Shown in pieces: positions 8,198 through 16,173 of a DNA stretch of 64,000 nt (positions are counted from its first letter, which is position 1; each line of letters opens with the position of its first letter). The notes beneath the pieces were generated by a model. The model made no database searches and was not told where the DNA came from. It saw only the letters and a list, made by a program, of their open reading frames with translations. The position numbers and the translations under genes were made by a program. Origin of the DNA: CBDDHT01 sp965228615. Lineage in GTDB: Bacteria > Pseudomonadota > Alphaproteobacteria > Rhizobiales > Methyloligellaceae. Where the stretch lies: assembly GCA_965228615.1 (NCBI GenBank), contig CBDDHT010000001.1, positions 434,001 to 498,000 of the forward strand. The letters are read 5' to 3'.

Positions 8198-9355
8198 TCA
8201 TGATGCACCGCGCGTTGCGATTTCGGTCAGTAGCTCCGCGGACCGCATGGCGCCCTGAATATCGAGCGCCAGGTCCGGTCTTGAAGTCCGCTGCGCCGCT
8301 TCATTGATTCTTGCCGCGAGCCGCTCGGCGCTAAGATCCGTATCCGAAAGATACGTAGCAAGACCGAGTTCGGCGAAACGGCGTGCCCGTGTCAATTGCT
8401 CCGTTTCCCCGCCATCGCCCGAATAGCTGATCAGCACCGCCGGCGCCTTGGCGCACAGAAGGTCTGCAGATGTGTTGTATCCGGCATAGGAGATGGAAAG
8501 GCGCGCGGCGGAGAGAAGCCTGCGAAAATCCTCCCTGAAACGCTCGACAACGACACCTCTCGGGGCCGCGGACTGAATGGATGTGAATTCGGGCTCCGGA
8601 AGATGCGGACCCGTCAGCAAACGCCATGGCTTGCCTGCCAGATTTGTAGCCGGACGGGCGGCAAGAGCATCCTGGAGCAATTTGGGCCCGATGGCGCCGC
8701 CTCCCATCGAGACAACCACTTCGCCCCTCGGTGTGTCGTCCAATGGCACGAATGCCGATGCGGGGGCCGCAACGATGCCGGAATAGTGGATCATGTCTTC
8801 GATGGAAGCGGTCTCGGCAAATGTCTCATCGAGCGTGGCAAGCGCCGGGTCGCCATGAATCAGGATGGCGTCGAAGAAACGACGCAAGGTCGAGACTGTA
8901 TCCAGATTGCGCTGACGCCGCGTCTTAATCTGTAGAATGTCGCGTATGGAGCAGATGACGGCAGGTGAGGGCGTTGCCGCTCTTGCGACCTCCAGCAGGG
9001 GTTCAAGTTCGAACGCCAATTGTCTGCGGCCGAACGGATAGCTCTCGATCAGCAGGATATCGGGTTGCACGGTGCGAAAGAGATCGAGCAGCTTGTCACG
9101 GCGCCGGGCAAGCCAATGAGTGTCGACCGGAGCGCCCTGGGCATCTCGCAAGTCTTTGAATCCGCCTGGTCCGGCTTGCAAGGCCGGCAGCTGATGCAGC
9201 TTCGCTCCGCGAGGTTTGAAACTGTCCAGGGCAAGTCCGCCCGAAACCATGTGGACTTGATGGCCCGCGGTGCTGGCGGCCTCAGCGATCAGGCGTGCAC
9301 GCTGAAGGTGCCCGAGCCCCTTCAAATACTGGACGTGAAAGAAGATACGGCTCAT
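8198..9355 (-). CDS. MurG/GT28-like glycosyltransferase family protein
   Basis: A 385-residue GT-B type protein. The start (FFHVQYLKGLGHLQRARLIAEA) is the N-terminal strand and G-x-G-H loop seen in MurG-like and COG4671-type predicted glycosyltransferases. VVVSMGGGAIGPKLL near the middle starts the C-terminal nucleotide-sugar domain. SISYAGYNTSADLLCAKAPAVLI resembles the GT28 block that binds the donor base. No membrane segments are evident. Its ATG overlaps the stop of the next upstream gene by four bases (ATGA at 9352-9355), which indicates translational coupling. It resembles the gene at 10623-11834 in its first residues and in the Gly-Tyr-Asn-Thr block, so the two may be old duplicates flanking a GT4 enzyme. 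Donor and acceptor are not predictable. Confidence 0.82.
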   Translation of the reverse strand: MSRIFFHVQYLKGLGHLQRARLIAEAASTAGHQVHMVSGGLALDSFKPRGAKLHQLPALQAGPGGFKDLRDAQGAPVDTHWLARRRDKLLDLFRTVQPDILLIESYPFGRRQLAFELEPLLEVARAATPSPAVICSIRDILQIKTRRQRNLDTVSTLRRFFDAILIHGDPALATLDETFAETASIEDMIHYSGIVAAPASAFVPLDDTPRGEVVVSMGGGAIGPKLLQDALAARPATNLAGKPWRLLTGPHLPEPEFTSIQSAAPRGVVVERFREDFRRLLSAARLSISYAGYNTSADLLCAKAPAVLISYSGDGGETEQLTRARRFAELGLATYLSDTDLSAERLAARINEAAQRTSRPDLALDIQGAMRSAELLTEIATRGAS

Positions 9356-10626
9356 GACGAGGCTTTGCGTTCTGTTGTCTCACTCAGGAGACCGAACCGG
9401 CAGGCCAACTGCTGCAATCCTCTTTCATGAGAGAATTCGGACCGTACTTTCCGAAGGCCGGCATCGCCGAGGCGCCGCCTTAGCGCAGGTGTTTGAATAA
9501 GCCGCTTGATAGCAGCCGCGAGGGCATCGATGTCGTCCGGTGGTACGAGAAGCCCGCTTTCGCCATCGCTGATCAATTCTGGGACGCCCGACACTTCGGT
9601 TGAAATACAGACCAGTCCCTGGGTCTGGGCTTCGAGCAGGACATTGGGCAGGCCGTCACGATCCCCGTCTGCGGCAACCCGGCACGGCAGTACGAAAATG
9701 TCCGCTTCGCGATAGGCGGCGATCACCTGGTCCTGGGTTCGTGCGCCACACCAGTCGATGCGATCGTCGATTGCCAACGATCGGGCCTGAGCCTTGAGTT
9801 CTTCGGTGAGCGCGCCGTCGCCAATATGGCGGAACCGCCAATGAAGTGTATTCGGAAGTTTCGACAAGGCATCCAGGAGAAGGTCGTACCCCTTCTTTTC
9901 GACCGGCCGGCCAACCGACATAAGAACAACCGGTGTCTGTTCATCCGACCCATCATGTTCGGGTCTTGGCGTTTCAGGGGCGGCGAAACGATCGAGATCG
10001 ATCCCGTGATAGACCAGTTCCACCTTGTCGGGGTCTGGCGACAGGTCCGCAAGGTGGGCGCGGCCGGCCTCGGTACATGTGACGAGCCAGTCCATGTCTT
10101 TGAGTTTGGCAGATTTCTCTGCGTCCCTGATCGTCCAGATATCCCGGGCATGGGCCGAGCATGCCCATGGACGGCCGGTCAGGATGCTCGCATATCGCGT
10201 GACGGACGCTGGCGTGTGCAGGAAATGGGCATGCAGTCGGTCGACCTTCGGCCCCAGTTCCGCAGCCATGACAAGCGCTTGTCCGAACCGGCGCACACGA
10301 TCCATGGTCGGATCCATCCGCAGGTCCTTGAGCCAGACGTTGGCAGTCTGCCAGAAGCGGGGGCGGGCCAATGCTCGCCAGACCGCACGGATCACCCGGA
10401 CCGGCTCTTCCCGAAGCCGCTCTGGAAGATAGGTCACTGCAGCCTCGATTTCGCTATGGACCGGGTGGCGCTGCTCTTCGCGGGGCGGTCGCAACGAGAC
10501 GATCCGAATATCAAGGCCGAGTTTCTCGAGGCCGCGGATCTCCTGGGCAATGAATGTCTCCGAGAGCCTCGGATATCCCTTGAGCACGAACGCGACAGCG
10601 CCGCCCGGTCGTGTCCGGATAGTCAC
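9352..10626 (-). CDS. Glycosyltransferase family 4 protein
   Basis: A 424-residue GT-B enzyme. AFVLKGYPRLSETFIAQEIRGL at the start is typical of GT4 enzymes of exopolysaccharide pathways. VVLMSVGRPVEKKGYDLLLDAL opens the C-terminal donor domain. The E(x7)E element lies in DGLPNVLLEAQTQGLVCISTEVSGVPELI. The frame is open about 300 bp further upstream, but that part only shadows the preceding gene. GTG at 10626, overlapping the upstream stop as GTGA, is the sensible start. It is the middle gene of three glycosyltransferase genes joined by 4-bp overlaps, so they are surely one operon. The likely product is a glycan or glycolipid of the envelope. Confidence 0.9.
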   Translation of the reverse strand: MTIRTRPGGAVAFVLKGYPRLSETFIAQEIRGLEKLGLDIRIVSLRPPREEQRHPVHSEIEAAVTYLPERLREEPVRVIRAVWRALARPRFWQTANVWLKDLRMDPTMDRVRRFGQALVMAAELGPKVDRLHAHFLHTPASVTRYASILTGRPWACSAHARDIWTIRDAEKSAKLKDMDWLVTCTEAGRAHLADLSPDPDKVELVYHGIDLDRFAAPETPRPEHDGSDEQTPVVLMSVGRPVEKKGYDLLLDALSKLPNTLHWRFRHIGDGALTEELKAQARSLAIDDRIDWCGARTQDQVIAAYREADIFVLPCRVAADGDRDGLPNVLLEAQTQGLVCISTEVSGVPELISDGESGLLVPPDDIDALAAAIKRLIQTPALRRRLGDAGLRKVRSEFSHERGLQQLACRFGLLSETTERKASS

Positions 10627-11834
10627 ACCGCCGAGTGCAGGGCTTCGTGCTCGCTCCTGCGCAAATGCGGCCCGGCCAGCTCGACGACCCGCTCCGGTCC
10701 GTCGAGCATGCCGGGAATGAGCAGGCTGGATGGACGCGGCTGATTGGGCAGACCCCGAATGGCGTCTGCCATGAGCGCCGGGTCGCGCGGCACATCGGGG
10801 TCGAGCATGCGGATGAGACCCAGCCGTTCGGCTTGCTGCGACCGCACGAGTTGCTCCTGGCGCGGTCTGCTCCGTGGCACGACGATCGCGCGCTTGTCGA
10901 ACGAGAGGATCTCGCAAAACGTATTGTACCCACACATGGAGATGACGCCTGCCGCTTCCGCCATCAGAAACTCGACATGGCTGTCGAAGGTAATCTCACG
11001 TGCTCGGTCCAACTGATCGATCCGGGTTTTGAGCTCGTCCTGCTGCTCGGCATTCATGAAAGGGCCGAGGACGAAGAACGGTGCATAGGGGAGATCCGGC
11101 GTGTTTTCATAGGCGCGCAGAACCCAGTCCATCAGATCGTAACCATCGCCGCCACCGCCGGCCGTCACGAGCAGATATGGTTCGTCCAACTCTACGACCG
11201 GCGCACGCTTGACGCTCTGCGGGAGGGCTCGCCGCAGATAACCCGTATAGACGAGCTTGTCGGTGACCGTTCTGGGCGCCTCTATATCTGTTAGCGGATT
11301 CCAAAGAGACGGAATCCCGTAGACCCAGATCTCGTCATAGATATCGTCGATCGCCGGCATCATCTGACGGGCATCCCATTCCCGGCGGAGGAGTGTGGGC
11401 TCATCCATGACGTCGCGCAGGCCGAGAACCAGCTGTGTTCCCTTCGCCTTGAGCGCGTGCAGCGTTTCTGTCATTTCGCCACGCAGGCCTAATGGCTCTT
11501 TGTCGACGAGGACGAGATCCGGTGCAAAGACCTCCGCTGTATGGCGAATAATGGACGCCCTGATCGCCAATGTCTGCTTGATGTCGATGTGAAGCGCCAG
11601 AGACGTGTACTCGCCGTTATAGAGTTTGATCACGCCGGGAACGCGCACAAAGTCGACGCGCGCCCTGAAATCGAAACTGCCGATGATCGGCGAGCCCGAA
11701 AGAATGATAATCGACAAGCCCTTATACTGTTCGACAAGCGCATGGGCGATTGCCTGGCAACGGCGCAAATGGCCCAGCCCGAACGTATCGTGGCTGTAGA
11801 TCAGCATTCTGGCGCCGTCGAGCCGCTCAGTCAT
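10623..11834 (-). CDS. Predicted glycosyltransferase of the COG4671/GT28-like type
   Basis: A 403-residue protein starting MLIYSHDTFGLGHLRRCQAIAHAL, the N-terminal signature of COG4671-type predicted glycosyltransferases. LLVTAGGGGDGYDLMDWVL marks the C-terminal domain. GVISMCGYNTFCEILSF and AIVVPRSRPRQEQLVRSQQAERLGL match the donor-binding region of GT28-like folds. It is the first of the three coupled glycosyltransferase genes, and its stop overlaps the GTG of the GT4 gene. A 183-bp gap separates it from the ABC permease gene upstream, in which I see no clear terminator, so read-through from the transporter operon is possible. Acceptor and donor are unknown. Confidence 0.85.
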   Translation of the reverse strand: MTERLDGARMLIYSHDTFGLGHLRRCQAIAHALVEQYKGLSIIILSGSPIIGSFDFRARVDFVRVPGVIKLYNGEYTSLALHIDIKQTLAIRASIIRHTAEVFAPDLVLVDKEPLGLRGEMTETLHALKAKGTQLVLGLRDVMDEPTLLRREWDARQMMPAIDDIYDEIWVYGIPSLWNPLTDIEAPRTVTDKLVYTGYLRRALPQSVKRAPVVELDEPYLLVTAGGGGDGYDLMDWVLRAYENTPDLPYAPFFVLGPFMNAEQQDELKTRIDQLDRAREITFDSHVEFLMAEAAGVISMCGYNTFCEILSFDKRAIVVPRSRPRQEQLVRSQQAERLGLIRMLDPDVPRDPALMADAIRGLPNQPRPSSLLIPGMLDGPERVVELAGPHLRRSEHEALHSAV

Positions 11835-12017
11835 CGGTTCTTACTCAATCTATAGCCTGAGGAAAAATCCCGGAAGCGGCTTGGCGGAGTAGATAACGGG
11901 CGGAAAGTCGGCGTCGATCCGGTCAGATCCACGCTTCTCGCCGCCTCGAAGATCTCGGACACTAACACGCGGAACCACACTCTTGCATCACAGTTCTGCA
12001 ACATGTCTGTAACCGGA

Positions 12018-13193
12018 CTATTTGTACGGATCGGCGGCATCTCGCAGCCCATCGCCGACGAAATTGAACGCCAGAATGACGACGATGACGGGTACGACAG
12101 GCAGGATCAGCCACGGATAGAGTGCAACCACATTGATGTTCTGTGCTTCGCTCAACAGCACGCCCCAACTCGTAATCGGCGGCCTGAGACCCAGCCCCAG
12201 GAAACTCAGGGCGGTTTCGCCGAGGATCATATGCGGCACCGACAATGTCGCGGATGCGATAAGGTGGCTCATGGTTCCCGGCATCAGATGCCGAAATATG
12301 ACGCGGCGAGGCTTGGCGCCCATCACTCTGGCTGCCGTGCAATAATCCTCCTCACGCAAGGACAGGAGTTTAGAACGGACGGCGCGCGCCAGCCCGGTCC
12401 AGTCCAGCATGGCGAGAATGAGCGTTATCCCGAAATAAACGAGCAGGGGACTCCATGTTACCGGCAGGATTGCGGCAAGCGCCATCCAGAGGGGGATTTG
12501 CGGAAAGGACTGCAGAATCTCGATGACGCGCTGCACGAACAGATCGACGATGCCGCCGTAATATCCGGCAAGGCCGCCGATGATTATTGCCATCGTAAAA
12601 CTGAGGGCGACGCCGATCAGGCCGATTGTCAGCGATATGCGCGCGCCATAGGCAATGCGAGAAAATATATCGCGCCCCAGCCGGTCCGTTCCGAGCAGAA
12701 AGAGCGTGCCTTCTTTAGCCGGACAGACGAAATGCAGATCGCCCTCGAAAATTCCCCAGAACTTGTAGGGATCGCCGTGGCAGAAGAAGCGCAGCTTCTG
12801 AACCTTGGTTTTGTCCGGCGTATAGGTGCGCTGCAAGTTCTCCATATTGAGCTCGTACTTCATGTCGTAGACAAAGGGACCGACGAACGAGCCTTCGTGA
12901 AACAGATGCACGCTCTGAGGCGGTGCAAAGATGTGGTCGATATTTCGCGTGTGAAGCGAATAGGGCGCCAGAAACTCGGTGATCAGGATCGAACCATAGG
13001 CCAGAATCAGCACGACGAGCGAGATGACCGCCAATCTGTGCCGTTTGAACCGCCACCACATGAGGCGCCACTGCGAGGCCAGATAGTAGCGTTCCTGTTC
13101 GGCGGTGAGCCGGCTGGCGGCAGCATGCTCGAACGGTTCCTTGGAGACGAAGTGATCCAGACGATCGCCGTCCGGCAGATCCGCACTGCTCAT
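12018..13193 (-). CDS. Peptide/nickel-type ABC transporter permease (OppC/DppC family)
   Basis: A 391-residue inner-membrane permease, longer than the usual 280-300. After an N-terminal cytoplasmic stretch, the first helix (LAVISLVVLILAYGSILITEF) is followed by about 90 residues before the core, forming a large periplasmic insert with two cysteines (FFCHGDPYKF, HFVCPAKEG). This form occurs in permeases partnered with large family 5 binding proteins. The core carries GTDRLGRDIFSRIAYGARISL and the EAA loop around AARVMGAKPRRVIFRHLMP, which contacts the ATPase. The ATG overlaps the stop of the OppB-type gene by four bases. It is the last gene of the importer operon. Substrate is probably an oligopeptide or peptide-like compound, not proven. 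Confidence 0.93.
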   Translation of the reverse strand: MSSADLPDGDRLDHFVSKEPFEHAAASRLTAEQERYYLASQWRLMWWRFKRHRLAVISLVVLILAYGSILITEFLAPYSLHTRNIDHIFAPPQSVHLFHEGSFVGPFVYDMKYELNMENLQRTYTPDKTKVQKLRFFCHGDPYKFWGIFEGDLHFVCPAKEGTLFLLGTDRLGRDIFSRIAYGARISLTIGLIGVALSFTMAIIIGGLAGYYGGIVDLFVQRVIEILQSFPQIPLWMALAAILPVTWSPLLVYFGITLILAMLDWTGLARAVRSKLLSLREEDYCTAARVMGAKPRRVIFRHLMPGTMSHLIASATLSVPHMILGETALSFLGLGLRPPITSWGVLLSEAQNINVVALYPWLILPVVPVIVVILAFNFVGDGLRDAADPYK

Positions 13194-14188
13194 CGTGCCT
13201 GCCCTCCGGTGAGTCGGATTCGCGGATCGAGCGCCGCCAGCGCGAGGTCGGAAATCAGAACGCCGACCACTGTAAGGGTGGAGAGGAACATGAGGAATGT
13301 TCCAGCCAGATACATGTCCTGACTTTGCAGCGCCGCGATGAGGATCGGTCCGGTCGTCGGTAGCGACAGCACGATCGCAGTGAGTTCGGCGCCTGAGATT
13401 ATCGTCGGCAGCAGATGCCCGATGTCCGCGACAAAGAAGTTGATTGCGGCGCGCAGGGGATATTTCGTCAGTACGCGGCCGGGCGGCAGACCCTTGGCCT
13501 TGGCGGTGACGACATATTGTTTTTGCAGCTCATCGAGGAGGTTGGCGCGAAGCCGCCGCGCCAGACCGGCTGTGCCCGCAGTTCCGACCACGATGACCGG
13601 AATCCATAAATGCTCGAGTATGGAAAGGAGTTTTCCAACGCTCCACGGCTTGTCGAGATATTCCGGTGCCATCAGTCCGCCGATCGATGTCCCGAACCAG
13701 ACATTCGCGAGATAGAGCAGGATGAGTGCCAAGAGAAAGTTGGGTGTCGCGAGCCCCAACAACCCCAGGAACGTCAGGCCGTAGTCGCCCCAGCTATATT
13801 GATGGGTTGCCGAATAGATGCCGATCGGGAATGCGATCAGCCAGGTGAAAATGATGGTCGCGATCGATACCACCACAGTGAGCAGCAGCCGGTCGCCGAC
13901 CACGGCCGACACCGGCATTCTGTACTCGAAGGAGTAGCCGAAATCGCCGTACAGCATGCCAATTGCCCATTTGACATAGCGCTCCATCATGGGATCGCCG
14001 AACCCGTATGCCTCACGCAGGAACGCGATCTCGTCTTCGCTGACCGTCTCGCCATTCGCCTCCAGCTCTGCAACATAGCTTTCGAGATAGTCGCCTGGCG
14101 GCAACTCGATAATGACGAAGATAATGAGGCTGATGATGATCAATGTCGGGATCATCAAAAGAAGCCGCCGAAGGACATAGCCGAGCAT
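13190..14188 (-). CDS. Peptide/nickel-type ABC transporter permease (OppB/DppB family)
   Basis: A 332-residue permease with six predicted membrane helices. The start MLGYVLRRLLLMIPTLIIISLIIFVI is the standard OppB opening. A long periplasmic segment follows (PPGDYLESYVAEL onward), with EAYGFGDPMMERYVKW typical of the family. The EAA loop lies in YVVTAKAKGLPPGRVLTKYPLRAA. GAELTAIVLSLPTTGPILIAALQSQD is the conserved C-terminal block. It starts 44 bp after the binding-protein stop and its stop overlaps the OppC start. The pair would form a heterodimeric channel driven by the double ATPase at 16170-18128. Confidence 0.95.
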   Translation of the reverse strand: MLGYVLRRLLLMIPTLIIISLIIFVIIELPPGDYLESYVAELEANGETVSEDEIAFLREAYGFGDPMMERYVKWAIGMLYGDFGYSFEYRMPVSAVVGDRLLLTVVVSIATIIFTWLIAFPIGIYSATHQYSWGDYGLTFLGLLGLATPNFLLALILLYLANVWFGTSIGGLMAPEYLDKPWSVGKLLSILEHLWIPVIVVGTAGTAGLARRLRANLLDELQKQYVVTAKAKGLPPGRVLTKYPLRAAINFFVADIGHLLPTIISGAELTAIVLSLPTTGPILIAALQSQDMYLAGTFLMFLSTLTVVGVLISDLALAALDPRIRLTGGQAR

Positions 14189-14232
14189 AGAGTCGCCTCA
14201 CCCTTTGCCGACAGAGGGAGCGATGGAACGGA

Positions 14233-16173
14233 TCATTGAACCTTGCTTTCCGCAGAGTTGATGTTTTTGGGTTTCATCCAGAAAGTATCGGGCCGGTAGA
14301 CGCCGAAATAAGCGCCCGGTTCCCAATGGTAGAAACCTTTTTCAGGGACATTCTGAAGGCGATTGGAAACGACGATGGGATGCAAGGTGCCATTGACGAT
14401 CCCGATCGTGAAGACCTGATCGGCATTGATCTTCAGAATTTCGTGCCAGACGCGCTGCTGCTTGTCGTCGGAGCGGGCCGTTGCCCAGGCCGTGTAGAGC
14501 TCGAAAAGGCGTCCGACCTCGGGAATCGTCGGCGCCTTGCCCTTCTTGCCTCCGGAAGCGAAAAAACGCCCCCATTTCGACCAGTGATATTGATACTTGG
14601 CTGTCGGTGTAAAATGCCGTGGGCTCATTTCCGCCGTCGAGATCCCATTGGCGAGTCCGGCCCAGATCGACATGATGGCCTTGCCTGAGAAGACACGGTT
14701 TCGGAAGACCTCGCGTTGCGTCGGGCGAGGATAGAGCTTGACACCGATCTTGGCCCAATTGTCGCGGATCAATTCGAGCATGTCGCTCTCTTCCGTGCTC
14801 TCGCCGGCGCTGTCGATGATGATGTGCAGCGGCCGGCCGTCGGGAAGCAGGCGTGTGCCGTCATCGTCCCTGTTCGTAACCCCGATCTCGTCCAGAAGCC
14901 GATTGGCTTCGGCAATGTCGAACTGCGCCCAACTCGTCCGGTATTCGGGTTTGAAGAGCGGGCTTTCGGGAAATACCGTATTGCCGCTTGTTTTGGCGAG
15001 GCCGTAATAGATCACCTGATTGATCTCATGCCGATCGATCGCGATCGACAGGGCCCGCCGGAAGCGCACGTCTTGCAGCAACTTGCGCCAGGCCTTGTCC
15101 GCCGCATTGAGGTTTGGATAAAGCGCCTTGTGCGATGTCTTGAGGGTTCGCCAAAGGAGCACTTTGTAGTCGTTCCGCTTCTCGGCCTTTTTCAGGAAGG
15201 TGTAATTGTTGAACCGGATGTACCGCGCCTGCAAGTCGGCTTCACCGGAACCTGTCCGTGCCGGAATTACATCGACGGATCCTAAGGTGACGACGAAGCG
15301 ATCCACATATGGCAGTTGCCGGCCTTCAGGGTCGATGCGGTGATAGAAGGGGTTCCGTTCGAACACGAAGCGCTGTGCGGGCGGGCGAACCGTATTCATC
15401 CATGGCTGAAGCGTCGGGTAATCCGGATTGTCGGCGCGATAGGCTCGGTCGCGGCTATAGTGAAGCTCAGCCCAGTTGCGCCGTCCCTCCTTGTTCGCGA
15501 TCTTTGTAATTTTCGACTTGTCGCCATAGCGCGAATGGAAGTTCTTCAGATAGTGCTTGGGGCGATAGATAAAGGGTGGGCGAGAGCCAGCCAGCCAGGG
15601 TAGAAACCTGCGATTGGGTTTGCTCCAGCTAAAGCGGACGGTCGTCTCGTCAAGGACTTCGAAGATCGGCAGTTCATCACCCACCTTGAACTGCTTCGGC
15701 GGTCCACGGGGGCTGAGATCCTTGTTGTTGGCGATATCTTCCCAGTAGTAGCGGAAGTCTTCTGCCGTGAACGGGTGGCCATCCGACCAGCGATGACCGC
15801 GCCGCAGTCGCAGGGTAAAAATCCGCCCTTCCTCGATCTCGATATCCTTGAGCAGATCCGGCCGGATGACGAAATCGGGCCCATAGCCGGCAAGCCGTGC
15901 ATAGCCATAGACCGTAATCATGCGGGTATCTTTAGGCTTGCCGAACAAGGTCCGAATCTCGCCGCCATGGCGCCCGATCGTCTTACCCTCGGCTGCCAGA
16001 TCGACCTTGGCCGGATCGAGCGGGACCCTCTCATAGACAGGTGGCATTTTACCTGCAGACACAGCCGCCTGCAGCGACGGCGTTTCGATGAGGGTCTGTT
16101 CCGGTGTGAGGGCTTCGGCGGCGATTGTCGATGCCAGCAGAGCGAACGCGGCAAGGATCCTGGTCTTCATCAT
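14233..16173 (-). CDS. ABC transporter substrate-binding protein, family 5 (large form)
   Basis: A 646-residue periplasmic protein with a clear signal peptide (MKTRILAAFALLASTIAAEA). Family 5 features include FTLRLRRGHRWSDGHPFTAEDF, the region around residues 125-150 shared by DppA/OppA proteins, and RRALSIAIDRHEINQVIYYG near residue 375. At about 640 residues it belongs with the longer YejA-like or opine/peptide-type binders rather than the 530-residue DppA form. The first ATG overlaps the ATPase stop (ATGA); a second ATG follows directly. Ligand cannot be read from sequence, but the upstream oxygenase gene suggests a peptide or modified amino-acid compound. That is inference. Confidence 0.92.
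   Translation of the reverse strand: MMKTRILAAFALLASTIAAEALTPEQTLIETPSLQAAVSAGKMPPVYERVPLDPAKVDLAAEGKTIGRHGGEIRTLFGKPKDTRMITVYGYARLAGYGPDFVIRPDLLKDIEIEEGRIFTLRLRRGHRWSDGHPFTAEDFRYYWEDIANNKDLSPRGPPKQFKVGDELPIFEVLDETTVRFSWSKPNRRFLPWLAGSRPPFIYRPKHYLKNFHSRYGDKSKITKIANKEGRRNWAELHYSRDRAYRADNPDYPTLQPWMNTVRPPAQRFVFERNPFYHRIDPEGRQLPYVDRFVVTLGSVDVIPARTGSGEADLQARYIRFNNYTFLKKAEKRNDYKVLLWRTLKTSHKALYPNLNAADKAWRKLLQDVRFRRALSIAIDRHEINQVIYYGLAKTSGNTVFPESPLFKPEYRTSWAQFDIAEANRLLDEIGVTNRDDDGTRLLPDGRPLHIIIDSAGESTEESDMLELIRDNWAKIGVKLYPRPTQREVFRNRVFSGKAIMSIWAGLANGISTAEMSPRHFTPTAKYQYHWSKWGRFFASGGKKGKAPTIPEVGRLFELYTAWATARSDDKQQRVWHEILKINADQVFTIGIVNGTLHPIVVSNRLQNVPEKGFYHWEPGAYFGVYRPDTFWMKPKNINSAESKVQ

Noticed and set aside
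10627..10935. Upstream start for the GT4 gene
   Set aside because: It overlaps the end of the preceding glycosyltransferase gene by 300 bp and is Arg/Ala-rich; GTG at 10626 fits a 4-bp overlap.
12003..13322. Long plus-strand open frame opposite the OppC gene
   Set aside because: It is rich in Gln, Arg, His and Asp as expected from antisense of a high G+C gene, and has no family match; the minus-strand permease is clear.
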